From NCBI GenBank assembly GCA_014695195.1, contig JACJNW010000028.1, positions 620,001 to 684,000 on the forward strand: DNA of 64,000 nucleotides, given 5' to 3'. The translations under genes and the position numbers were made by a program. This document shows positions 35,879 through 44,405 of this stretch, in pieces (positions within the stretch are counted from its first letter, which is position 1; every line of letters begins with the position of its first letter). The notes below the pieces were generated by a model. That model had not been told where the DNA came from. It worked only from the letters and a program-made list of their open reading frames with translations, and did no database searches. This DNA is from Cyanobacteria bacterium FACHB-DQ100. Its GTDB lineage: Bacteria > Cyanobacteriota > Cyanobacteriia > Leptolyngbyales > Leptolyngbyaceae.

Positions 35879-37432
35879 ATGCCTGTTACCCCAACCTATC
35901 CTGGTGTTTACATTGAAGAAGTTCCAAGTGGTGTTCGCACGATCGTGGGGGTCGCGACATCCATTACAGCATTTATTGGACGCACGGCGAGGGGTCGTGT
36001 CAACGAACCGATTCGGATTCAAAGTTATGCTGATTACGATCGAGAGTTTGGCGGGCTGTGGGGAAAAAGTACAGTCAGCTATGCAGTGCAGCAGTATTTC
36101 CAGCATGGCGGACAGGATGCCATTATTGTGCGCGTCCACAAAGGTGCAACGAATGCAACTTTGAGTATTTCTGGTCTAGACCTTCAAGCATCTAGTCCAG
36201 GCGCTTGGGGTAACCATCTCAAAGCTACGATCAATCACAACACGAGGGATGAAGATGGTGATAATACATTATTCAATCTCGTGATTCAGCAGCTTGAAAA
36301 TCCAGCCGTATCCTACAACAAACCCCTTACTTCAGATGATGTGGTGGCGACAGAGACGATCCGAAACCTCTCGACTGCTGAAGATTCTCCTAGATACTAT
36401 AGGACGGTAATCCGAGAAGAAGCAAAGCTGATTGATCTGCGGAATGACACACCACTTACAGGACGACCGGGCGAAGCTACAGCAAATGCAGGTGGCGGCA
36501 GTGATGGGGAGGACATTACTGATGCTGAAATCACTAGCGATGATTTAGAAGACAATCGACAAGGGCTATATGCGCTCGAAAAGGCAGATTTGTTTAATAT
36601 TCTCTGTATTCCACCCCTGACCCGCTCGAAGGACGTTCCGCTTCCGAGCTATGCAAAAGCAGCAGCATACTGCAAAAAGCGTCGGGCAATGTTGATTGTT
36701 GATCCTGCCTCAACTGTGAACACAATACCTGAGGCAGTAGAGGCGATCAACAGGCTCCGTGGCGAGATCGGCAACAAACTCGGTACAAACGTCGCCGTCT
36801 ATTTCCCGCGCCTGAGAATGGCAGATCCGCTCAAGGAAAACTTGACCGAGGAGTTTGCTCCCTCTGGAGCAGTTGCAGGCATCTATGCTCAGACCGATGT
36901 GAGCCGTGGGGTTTGGAAAGCACCTGCGGGCATTGATGCTTCACTGGTCGGAGTCCGCGAACTTTCCTACAAAATGACGAACGGCGAAAACGGGATCTTA
37001 AACCCATTGGGAATGAACTGTCTGCGATCGTTCCCGGTTTATGGACAAGTGGTATGGGGCGCAAGAACCCTGGTAGGAGCCGATCAGCTTGCCTCAGAGT
37101 GGAAGTATGTTCCCGTGCGTCGATTTGCGTTGTTTTTGGAAGAGAGCCTTTATCGAGGAACCCAATGGGTCGTCTTTGAGCCAAACGATGAACCATTGTG
37201 GTCACAGATTCGGCTCAATATCGGGGTGTTTATGAACGACTTGTTCCGTCAAGGTGCGTTTCAAGGTAAGACTCCGAGTGAAGCTTACTTTGTCAAATGC
37301 GACAAAGAGACGACAACCCAAAGCGATATTAATCGGGGCATTGTCAATATCATTGTCGGTTTTGCTCCGCTGAAACCCGCAGAGTTTGTAATCATTAAAT
37401 TCCAACAACTTGCTGGTCAACTCGTCACGTAA
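35879..37432 (+). CDS. Contractile sheath protein
   Basis: A 517-aa phage tail sheath family protein. The N-terminus (PTYPGVYIEEVPSGVRTIVGV) is the conserved handshake-strand region. The C-terminal 200 residues carry the sheath core: PAGIDASLVGVRELSYKMTNGE, then NCLRSFPVYGQVVWGARTL, VPVRRFALFLEESLYRGTQW and FRQGAFQGKTPSEAYFVKCD (each abbreviated). Subunits form the contractile tube surrounding the inner tube. Only one sheath gene is present, whereas Afp has three, so the sheath is probably homopolymeric. The start has AAGAAGG upstream. The gene is 70 bp after the unknown first gene and 64 bp before the tube gene. Confidence 0.95.
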   Translation: MPVTPTYPGVYIEEVPSGVRTIVGVATSITAFIGRTARGRVNEPIRIQSYADYDREFGGLWGKSTVSYAVQQYFQHGGQDAIIVRVHKGATNATLSISGLDLQASSPGAWGNHLKATINHNTRDEDGDNTLFNLVIQQLENPAVSYNKPLTSDDVVATETIRNLSTAEDSPRYYRTVIREEAKLIDLRNDTPLTGRPGEATANAGGGSDGEDITDAEITSDDLEDNRQGLYALEKADLFNILCIPPLTRSKDVPLPSYAKAAAYCKKRRAMLIVDPASTVNTIPEAVEAINRLRGEIGNKLGTNVAVYFPRLRMADPLKENLTEEFAPSGAVAGIYAQTDVSRGVWKAPAGIDASLVGVRELSYKMTNGENGILNPLGMNCLRSFPVYGQVVWGARTLVGADQLASEWKYVPVRRFALFLEESLYRGTQWVVFEPNDEPLWSQIRLNIGVFMNDLFRQGAFQGKTPSEAYFVKCDKETTTQSDINRGIVNIIVGFAPLKPAEFVIIKFQQLAGQLVT

Positions 37433-37496
37433 GCAGGCGATGGAAAACTAATACGGCTCAGTACAACGGCAATTGCAAGCAAGGAGAATTCAACAT

Positions 37497-38030
37497 ATGC
37501 CTGCCCCTCAATTTCCTGTGAATACTCTTCGGTACGATCCCTATAAAAACTTTAAGTTCCGCGTGAAGTGGGATGGTCGGTATGTTGCTGGCATCAGTAA
37601 AGTCGGTGCTCTGAAACGCACAACAGAATCGGTTGAACATCGTGAAGGGGGCGATCCGAGTATGGCGCGGAAATCTCCTGGCCGCACGAAGTATGATCCG
37701 ATTACGTTAGAGCGAGGTGTGACCCACGACAAAGATTTTGAACAGTGGGCGAACATGGCATGGAACTATGGTTCTGGGCTAGGAACAGAAGTCTCGCTAA
37801 AAGACTTTCGTAAAGACATCATCATCGAATTGATGAATGAAGCGGGTCAAGTCGCGATCGCTTATAAAGTTTTCCGCTGTTGGGTGTCAGAATTCACGGC
37901 GCTGCCGCAGTTGGATGCGAACGCCAACGCGATCGCGATTCAAAGCATTCAGCTCCAGAACGAAGGCTGGGAACGAGATTATAGCGTGACTGAGCCAACG
38001 GAACCAGAACGATTGATTGAACCCACCTAA
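37497..38030 (+). CDS. Inner tube protein (phage tail tube family)
   Basis: A 177-aa protein from ATG 37497, 10 nt after AAGGAG; an in-frame start at 37473 precedes that site. It follows the T4 gp19-like tube pattern of eCIS: YDPYKNFKFRVKWDGRYVAGISKV, then TESVEHREGGDPS, KYDPITLERGVTHD and FRKDIIIELMNEAG.V (abbreviated here). Hexameric rings of this protein form the rigid tube carrying cargo. Only one such gene is seen; other systems have two (Afp1 and Afp5). The gene ends with an acidic Glu/Pro tail. No terminator separates it from the next gene. Confidence 0.95.
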   Translation: MPAPQFPVNTLRYDPYKNFKFRVKWDGRYVAGISKVGALKRTTESVEHREGGDPSMARKSPGRTKYDPITLERGVTHDKDFEQWANMAWNYGSGLGTEVSLKDFRKDIIIELMNEAGQVAIAYKVFRCWVSEFTALPQLDANANAIAIQSIQLQNEGWERDYSVTEPTEPERLIEPT

Positions 38031-38166
38031 CCTTAATGCTTCGGACAATAACAACGAAGGTGAAACAGTTCGGGTGCGGGACAATCTACGCACCAAAATT
38101 GCCGGAATCATTCGGTTTGACTAAAACAGTTGACATCAATAGTAAATTCAACCACTGGAGAACGTT

Positions 38167-38700
38167 ATGTCTAGAATTATGGTTTTGATCGATGAAGCGA
38201 TTTGCTACGACACCGAGGACGTCACAGGTGCAGATGAACTTTATGTCGTTGGCGCAATTAGAACTAATAGTGGTCAAACTTCAGGCGGATTTGTGACTCG
38301 CCCTATCGGCATTAACACGAATGAAACCCGCAAGTTTACCTTTGGAGGTGGGATCGTATTTGACAAAGAGGTACCTGATAGCAGCCCTTTGCAGATTGAG
38401 ATGATTGTTTTTGATGAGGATGCTTCAAGAGACGTGAGTCGGTATGACCAAGCAAGGGCATTGGTCGATCAGGCAATAACGGCTGTCCCAAACCCCCTCT
38501 CCGCAGTGGCAAGCCTTCCTTTAGATGCGATTAGAACGTTTATGGTGTTAGATCAAGATGATGAACTTGGTACGAATCGAGAGACGCTGTTTGTCGGAAG
38601 CGTGCCGCATGGCTGGTCGTTTCACCAATGGAATACACAGGAAGCTGGCCTTTGGTCAAGTTGGAATTACTGGATTCGCTATTGGATTGGTCGGTTCTAA
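38167..38700 (+). CDS. CIS-associated protein of unknown function
   Basis: A 177-aa protein with a GGAG site before ATG 38167. It is beta-rich and acidic. The segments MVLIDEAICYDTEDVTGADE and IEMIVFDEDASRD look like the acidic loops of C2-type or other calcium-binding sandwiches. The C-terminal 50 residues are unusually Trp-rich (GWSFHQWN..., then LWSSWNYWIRYWIGRF), which may contact membrane or sugar. There are no cysteines apart from one near residue 15, and no signal peptide. It lies between the tube gene and the gp51-like gene. I do not recognise the family. Confidence 0.7.
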   Translation: MSRIMVLIDEAICYDTEDVTGADELYVVGAIRTNSGQTSGGFVTRPIGINTNETRKFTFGGGIVFDKEVPDSSPLQIEMIVFDEDASRDVSRYDQARALVDQAITAVPNPLSAVASLPLDAIRTFMVLDQDDELGTNRETLFVGSVPHGWSFHQWNTQEAGLWSSWNYWIRYWIGRF

Positions 38701-38754
38701 GTTCATCACATGCTGTGCTAGTGCTGCGGATTTGAAAATTTAGGAGGATTGCAG

Positions 38755-38802
38755 ATGGTGTCCAAACTTGATCTAATCCGCCCAGATGACTTAAACCTGT
38801 GA
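38755..38802 (+). CDS. 15-codon ORF coupled to the next CIS gene
   Basis: ATG 38755 follows a strong Shine-Dalgarno site (AGGAGG, 38742-38747) and opens a 15-codon frame encoding MVSKLDLIRPDDLNL before a TGA at 38800-38802. That stop overlaps the ATG of the next gene (TGATG). The next gene has no ribosome site of its own outside this frame, so its translation may depend on reinitiation after the small ORF. Alternatively this is the leftover start of a larger gene. See the finding on this ORF. Confidence 0.5.
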   Translation: MVSKLDLIRPDDLNL

Positions 38803-39539
38803 TGCACGCTTTATCTGCTCGTGAAATTGTGCAAGTTTGGGAAGCAGGGCAAAGTCAGCACCCCATCGATCGAGCTTTGGCGCTGCTGGCTTGTGGCTCT
38901 CCAGAGCTATCCGTGCCCGATCTGGTGGCGCTCACCGTTGGACAACGAGATGCTTACTTGTTGACCTTAAGGGAACTCACGTTTGGATCTAAACTCAATA
39001 GTGTTGCCGCCTGTCCTCAGTGCCGGGAACAGCTAGAGTTTGATCTGAATGTGCCGGATATTCGCGTAGCTGATCTAGATCGTCCCATTCAACCCGAATA
39101 TGCCTTGACGACAGAAGGGTTGAACTTACGCTTTCGCTTGCCCAATAGCCAAGATCTTGCTGCCATTGTTGAGTCTAAGGATGTTGCGATTGCAGCAGCA
39201 ACGTTAGTTCAGCGCTGTGTGCTAGCAGTCGATCGCGGTGATAAGTCAGAGATAGATGAACCGTTGCCGCAGAGTGCGATCGCGGCACTAGCAGAGTATA
39301 TGACTGAGTGTGATCCACAAGCTGAGATTTACCTTGCACTGACCTGTCCGGCTTGTGGTCACGCTTGGTCAGTTCTGTTTGATATTGTGGATTTTTTCTG
39401 GACAGAGCTGAGTGCTGAAGCTCAACGCTTACTACAGGAAGTGCATTTGCTTGCTAGGTTCTATGGTTGGAGCGAGGCGGATATTTTGTCGATGAGTGCA
39501 GTTCGACGGCAGTTCTATCTCAATTTAATCGGATCATGA
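38802..39539 (+). CDS. T4 gp26/gp51-like baseplate hub assembly protein with zinc-finger pairs
   Basis: A 245-aa protein from ATG 38802, overlapping the small ORF stop; an in-frame GTG at 38799 is adjacent. Two CxxC pairs, C71-P-Q-C74 and C182-P-A-C185-GH, probably bind one zinc ion across a long insert. The N-terminus LSAREIVQVWEAGQSQHPIDRA and the C-terminal FYGWSEADILSMSAVRRQFYL match the baseplate hub proteins annotated as T4 bacteriophage base plate protein in CIS clusters. It probably aids hub assembly rather than being a permanent part of the particle. The stop overlaps the next start by ATGA. Confidence 0.82.
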   Translation: MHALSAREIVQVWEAGQSQHPIDRALALLACGSPELSVPDLVALTVGQRDAYLLTLRELTFGSKLNSVAACPQCREQLEFDLNVPDIRVADLDRPIQPEYALTTEGLNLRFRLPNSQDLAAIVESKDVAIAAATLVQRCVLAVDRGDKSEIDEPLPQSAIAALAEYMTECDPQAEIYLALTCPACGHAWSVLFDIVDFFWTELSAEAQRLLQEVHLLARFYGWSEADILSMSAVRRQFYLNLIGS

Positions 39540-41101
39540 GTGACTTTTTCACACGACTTGCTGAACGCACGCTGGGATTCCTCCCAACGGTGAAGCCTCT
39601 GATTGCTCCGATGTTTGCACAGGGGCTGATCTGGGGGCGAGATCGTGCTTTTACTGCTTTGTTCCGTCGTCAAGCCAAAGCTAATCTATCGGAGCAGGAA
39701 GAAGCATCAAAAGGGTTGATGAAGCCTTCTACCCTGCGGGTGCCTCCATTAGTTGCTACTTCAGTTACGACTTCAAATCAGATGGTTCCTTCAGGGTTGA
39801 GTTCTGCACCGATCGCAGATAGAGCTGGGAACAATTCCTCTTTTCCTGGGGAAGTACCTACTGTTGCTCAGACAGTTCTGGAGCCACCTCACCAAGCGAG
39901 TTTGAGCAAGGCGCTAACGATTTCTGCGTCTGGGGAGGTGCAGTCTTCGGAAACAATTCAGCCTCAAACTCACTTGGCTCATTCCGTTATTCAACGTTCT
40001 TCGGATCAGGCGATCGCTCTCCCAGAGATTGATTCTTCTGAAGTGCGAGTTGTAGAAAATCCGTTACCAACATCTAGCACATCTAGTTTTCCTAGTAATC
40101 TAAGCGAGTCTAGTTCAACCGGTCTAGAAATTGACTTGAATCGGTCACTCCCTGAATCCGAGAGAACTCAACTGCGGACTAATGCCATAGCGCCGCTTCC
40201 GATGGAAAACCAGCCGTTTGACTTTGAGCCAACTCACAACTCAGATTCTCGCGATCGATTAGAGCAATCCATCTCAACTCATCTTCAAGCAACACAGTCC
40301 CAGTCTTTGGCTAGAACTGTAGCAGATCCATCGAATCCGTCGGTGTTCTCTAGTTCTCCTGTCTTACCGCTTGTACGATCGCACTCTTCCCAGACTAGGG
40401 TTCCTTCATTGCGCCAAAGTAGCGTTGCTGAATCAAGAGATGAATTGTTGTGGGATGGTTCATTGAGGAGCGATAACTCGGTCAGTCCTCAAAATTCCGC
40501 CAATCTGAAAGATTTTGAAGGATTGGAAGCCAGAGACATTTCAGGAACTTCACCCACTTTTCTGTCCGATGCTTCTTCCCTGATTCGATCGAGTTCTGAT
40601 TTGGAAGTTGCACCACTAAAACTGGCTTCGCCCTCGGCAATAGAGATCGAAGAAGATCCACTAACGCCAACATTACCCGCATCAACATTACCCACATCAG
40701 GAACGTCAACATTACCGATAACGTCTACAGAGCAACAACTCGTTCCTTCGAGGGATTTTGAAGCTGCGCGATCGACAAATCCACGATTCTATTTCCGCTC
40801 TAGCCTGACCGCTGCGGCGGCTCCCGTTGCTGTTAAACCTCGTCTCGAACCGACAGAATCCTCCGTGATTGGGTCTGACTTTCCTGGAGCATTACCCTCT
40901 AGTTCAGCAGAGCGCCGATCGCTATCTCACCCATCACTCACAACTGAACCTGCCCCAACTATTCAGGTGACAATCGGGCGCGTAGAAGTTCGAGGCGCAA
41001 CGCCTGCCCCTGCTGCACGATCGCAAGAGCCATCCACTCAGCAGAGATCACGGCTTTCCTTAGAAGACTACTTGAAGCAGCGAGAGGAGGGACACGGATG
41101 A
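39536..41101 (+). CDS. Ser/Pro-rich disordered CIS protein
   Basis: A 521-aa protein starting at ATG 39536, overlapping the upstream stop by ATGA. Residues 1-45 are ordered and hydrophobic (FFTRLAERTLGFLPTVKPLIAPMF). Residues 60-470 are low-complexity Ser/Thr/Pro/Leu, likely disordered. The last 50 residues contain a strand PTIQVTIGRVEVRG and a helix RLSLEDYLKQREEG. Proteins with this layout, a short ordered start and a terminal VTIGRVEVR segment, occur beside DUF4255 and AAA genes in other CIS loci as far as I recall, but their job is unknown to me. It is translationally coupled to both neighbours. Confidence 0.75.
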   Translation: MSDFFTRLAERTLGFLPTVKPLIAPMFAQGLIWGRDRAFTALFRRQAKANLSEQEEASKGLMKPSTLRVPPLVATSVTTSNQMVPSGLSSAPIADRAGNNSSFPGEVPTVAQTVLEPPHQASLSKALTISASGEVQSSETIQPQTHLAHSVIQRSSDQAIALPEIDSSEVRVVENPLPTSSTSSFPSNLSESSSTGLEIDLNRSLPESERTQLRTNAIAPLPMENQPFDFEPTHNSDSRDRLEQSISTHLQATQSQSLARTVADPSNPSVFSSSPVLPLVRSHSSQTRVPSLRQSSVAESRDELLWDGSLRSDNSVSPQNSANLKDFEGLEARDISGTSPTFLSDASSLIRSSSDLEVAPLKLASPSAIEIEEDPLTPTLPASTLPTSGTSTLPITSTEQQLVPSRDFEAARSTNPRFYFRSSLTAAAAPVAVKPRLEPTESSVIGSDFPGALPSSSAERRSLSHPSLTTEPAPTIQVTIGRVEVRGATPAPAARSQEPSTQQRSRLSLEDYLKQREEGHG

Positions 41102-42354
41102 GTAATGCCTTAGCGATCGCTCACATTACGGCTGCGCTAAAAAAATTCCTCCAGGAAAAAGCAACCTGGAGCGTTCCCGGTGCAGAAGTAACCACACTAC
41201 GCCCTCAAGCAATGACGAATCGGGCTGCTGATACGGCAACCCTTAACTTGTATCTCTATCAAATCGTTCCAAATGTAGCATTTCGGACGGCAGATTTACC
41301 CACCCGCCGATCTGATGGCACCGTGATGCAGCGCCCTCAATCCGCTTGGGATTTACATTACCTCTTTAGCTTCTACGGCAATGAACTGGACTGGGAAGAT
41401 CAGCGGCTGCTTGGTAGTACCGTCAACATTTTGCACGCACAGCCTTTTCTCAATCGTCAAAAGATCCGAGAAGCGATCACCGACAATGGTTTTCTTGCAA
41501 CCTCCGGTTTGTCGGAACAAGTGGAATCAATCAAGTTTTCACCGCTGCTGCTCAATCTGGAAGAACTCTCGAAAGTGTGGTCGATCTTCTTCCAAACGCC
41601 CTATGCCTTGTCGATCGCATACCAAGCTTCTGTAGTGTTGATCGAAGCTGAAGATACGCCGCAGCCTGTATTACCAGTACGAACCCGCAACATCTATCTC
41701 GTCCCATTCCGTCAGCCACTGATCGAGCGTCTACGATCGCAAGCCGCAGAAGGACAGCCTATTCTGACAGATCAACCGATTTTGCCGGGATACCGATTAA
41801 TTCTAGAAGGTCAACAACTGCGAGGCGACGATACTCAAGTCAAAATCGGTCGTGTAGAAGTGCCGCTCAATCCAAATGAAGTGAGCGATACGCGCATCAG
41901 TTTTGTCATTCCTCCAACCGTCAGGGCAGGAGTACAAGGACTGCAAGTGGTGCAGCGCATTCCCATTAGTGAGCCGCCGCGCCCCTATCGCTATGTCGAG
42001 TCCAACATCGTAGCGTTTGTCTTGCGTCCCCGCATTACTGGTGAAATTACCCCCACAGTGGGACAACTCACGATTCCTGTGACTCCCGCGATCGCGCCCA
42101 AACAGCGTGTGGTTCTGCTGATGAATGAATTGTCTGGTGATCCATCTCGAAGCGATTTGGCAGCCTACTCTTTCACCGCTCCCCTCAGAACTGAGGAAAC
42201 CAGTTCGATTCCGATTCCAATTACTAACGTTCGACCAGGGTGGTATCTTGTGCGCTTGCAGGTCGATGGCGCTGAAAGCTTACTTGCTCTCGATCTTGAT
42301 CCCAATAGTTCTACGTTCAACCAATACAATCAACCCACTGTGCTCATCTCATGA
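41098..42354 (+). CDS. DUF4255 protein (Pvc16 N-terminal-like tube cap/terminator)
   Basis: A 418-aa protein. The N-terminal 190 residues match DUF4255: ALAIAHITAALKKFLQ opening, then NLYLYQIVPNVAFRTADLP, WDLHYLFSFYGNELDWEDQRLLG and LEELSKVWSIFFQTPYALSIAYQ (each abbreviated). In Afp/Pvc clusters the DUF4255 protein caps the distal end of sheath and tube. The C-terminal half has two immunoglobulin-like beta domains (YRLILEGQQLRGDDTQVKIG, IPITNVRPGWYLVRLQVDG), an extension found in many environmental CIS. Overlaps of ATGA connect it to the neighbouring genes on both sides. Confidence 0.9.
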   Translation: MSNALAIAHITAALKKFLQEKATWSVPGAEVTTLRPQAMTNRAADTATLNLYLYQIVPNVAFRTADLPTRRSDGTVMQRPQSAWDLHYLFSFYGNELDWEDQRLLGSTVNILHAQPFLNRQKIREAITDNGFLATSGLSEQVESIKFSPLLLNLEELSKVWSIFFQTPYALSIAYQASVVLIEAEDTPQPVLPVRTRNIYLVPFRQPLIERLRSQAAEGQPILTDQPILPGYRLILEGQQLRGDDTQVKIGRVEVPLNPNEVSDTRISFVIPPTVRAGVQGLQVVQRIPISEPPRPYRYVESNIVAFVLRPRITGEITPTVGQLTIPVTPAIAPKQRVVLLMNELSGDPSRSDLAAYSFTAPLRTEETSSIPIPITNVRPGWYLVRLQVDGAESLLALDLDPNSSTFNQYNQPTVLIS

Positions 42355-44384
42355 CTTCTTCTGCGCGCGATCGCTGGCTGGAGTTGAACCAGCATTACTT
42401 GATGATGGCTTTAACAGAAGTGCGCCAATGGCTAGAACTTCTGCTAAAGCGTCTGCGCCAGGCTGATCTTGCTCAGGCTGAGCAAGATCAGCACAACGCT
42501 GTTCCTAACGTAGATGCAGCATTAAACGCGATCGCAGCAGAAATGCAAGATCCCCCAGCGATCGAGCAGCTTTGCGAAGTCTTCGGACTCACGCCGTTTG
42601 AACGCAAAATCCTGCTCCTCTGTGCGGGTGTGGAACTAGATTCTACGGTGGCTGCTTTGTGTGCAGCCATCCAAGAAGACTCACGGCACGCCTATGCCAC
42701 CTTTGGTTTAGCGTTGAGTGCTTTTCCTGCATCCCATTGGAGCGCATTGTATCCAAACCGTCCGCTACGTCGCTGGCGTTTGGTCGAACTTGCAAATAGT
42801 GGGAGTCTCACCCGCAACGCGCTACAGATTGATGAGCGAGTGTTGCACTATCTCACAGGTGGGCAGGATCTCGATGCGCGATTGACGAGCCTCGTCGATC
42901 GAATTCCAGTTCCTAAGGATTTAGTTCCTTCTCATCAGGTGTTAGCGGATCAGATCGCTGCAAGTTGGGTTCAAACCTCTTCAGGAACTCGCTTGCCTAT
43001 CGTGCAACTATCTGGAGAGGAAAGCGGAAGTCAACGTGCGATCGCATCTCGTGCTTGTGCCTCATTAGGACTGGATTTATATGTTCTATCCGCCCAAAAT
43101 CTTCCTCTAGCACCCGCAGAACTAGAAGCATTAGTCCGGTTGTGGGAGCGAGAAGCTGCATTCAGTCAAAGTGCACTGTTGCTGGATTGTCGATCGCTGT
43201 CAGATGCTAGCCGAGAACCTGCGATCGCTCAATTCATGGAAACACTCAACAGTGGATTAATCCTTGCGAGTGCAGAGCGTCGCCAGGCAGAAAACCGAAC
43301 ACTGATTACGATCGATGTTCATTCTCCGACTTCTGAAGAACAACAATCCCTCTGGGAACAGACGTTAAAGTCAGCTTCTGTAGATCTCAACGGAACGATT
43401 CCCGCGCTCGTGGCGCAGTTTGACCTGAGTGCTCCAACGATTCGATCGATCGGAGCAGAAGCACAGGCACAAGCCGCGATCGCGCAAACTGCTTCAGAAG
43501 GAATGCCCACATCCCCCAACCCATCACTGCAAACGCTTCTCTGGAATGCCTGCCGTGCTCAATCTCGTCCTCGTTTAGCAGAATTAGCCCAGTGGATTGC
43601 TCCCGCCGCCACCTGGGAAGATTTAGTTCTACCAGAGCCACAAAAACAACTCTTGCGCGAGATCGCCATTCAAGTGCGCCATCGTAACACGGTCTATGAA
43701 CGGTGGGGATTTGCTTCTAAAGGCGCACGCGGGTTAGGCATCAGTGCCTTATTTTCCGGGTTAAGCGGCACAGGCAAAACAATGGCGGCAGAAGTTTTAG
43801 CAAATGAGTTGCAGCTAGATTTGTACCGCATTGATCTCTCGTCGGTGGTGAGTAAATACATTGGCGAAACGGAGAAAAATCTGCGGCGAGTATTTGATGC
43901 GGCGGAACAAGGGGGTGCAATTTTGCTGTTTGATGAAGCAGATGCCTTGTTTGGGAAGCGGAGCGAAGTCAAGGATAGCCACGATCGCTATGCCAACATT
44001 GAAGTGAGCTATCTACTACAGCGCATGGAAGCCTATCGAGGGTTAGCCATTCTGACAACAAACCTGAAAAATGCCTTAGATACTGCCTTTCTCCGTCGCA
44101 TTCGCTTTATTGTGCAGTTTCCCTATCCAGACGTGGCACAACGCGCCGAAATTTGGCAACATATTTTCCCCGCCAAGACCCCCACAGAAGCATTAGATGT
44201 ACAGAAGTTAGCGCGACTGAACGCATCTGGCGGAAATATTCGTAATATTGCAGTATATGCTGCCTTTCTCGCCGCAGAGGAGCAAGAATCGGTGCGAATG
44301 AAGCATCTTTTACGAGCTGCCCGTATGGAATTTGCCAAATTCGAGAAAACGCCAACTGAGGCAGAAATTCAGGGATGGGTTTAG
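42351..44384 (+). CDS. AAA+ ATPase of the contractile injection system (Afp15-like)
   Basis: A 677-aa protein. The C-terminal AAA+ module has Walker A GLSGTGKT (about residues 470-477), Walker B ILLFDEADALFG (about 524-535), sensor 1 AILTTNLKNALD and arginine-finger FLRRIRFIVQFP. The N-terminal 400 residues are a helical region with a degenerate second nucleotide-binding-like part (PIVQLSGEESGSQ). CIS AAA ATPases are thought to help particle assembly or cargo loading and are not part of the finished particle. ATGA overlap with the DUF4255 gene is the common CIS arrangement. The cargo genes begin 22 bp downstream. Confidence 0.93.
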   Translation: MTSSARDRWLELNQHYLMMALTEVRQWLELLLKRLRQADLAQAEQDQHNAVPNVDAALNAIAAEMQDPPAIEQLCEVFGLTPFERKILLLCAGVELDSTVAALCAAIQEDSRHAYATFGLALSAFPASHWSALYPNRPLRRWRLVELANSGSLTRNALQIDERVLHYLTGGQDLDARLTSLVDRIPVPKDLVPSHQVLADQIAASWVQTSSGTRLPIVQLSGEESGSQRAIASRACASLGLDLYVLSAQNLPLAPAELEALVRLWEREAAFSQSALLLDCRSLSDASREPAIAQFMETLNSGLILASAERRQAENRTLITIDVHSPTSEEQQSLWEQTLKSASVDLNGTIPALVAQFDLSAPTIRSIGAEAQAQAAIAQTASEGMPTSPNPSLQTLLWNACRAQSRPRLAELAQWIAPAATWEDLVLPEPQKQLLREIAIQVRHRNTVYERWGFASKGARGLGISALFSGLSGTGKTMAAEVLANELQLDLYRIDLSSVVSKYIGETEKNLRRVFDAAEQGGAILLFDEADALFGKRSEVKDSHDRYANIEVSYLLQRMEAYRGLAILTTNLKNALDTAFLRRIRFIVQFPYPDVAQRAEIWQHIFPAKTPTEALDVQKLARLNASGGNIRNIAVYAAFLAAEEQESVRMKHLLRAARMEFAKFEKTPTEAEIQGWV

Positions 44385-44405
44385 GGAAATCAGGAGGATA
44401 GTTCT

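Noticed and set aside
38032-38124. Open stretch reading LNASDNNNEGETVRVRDNL... between the tube gene and the next gene
   Set aside because: It reads like the end of a protein, but there is no start codon, ribosome site or recognisable family; it could be a remnant, but the support is too thin.
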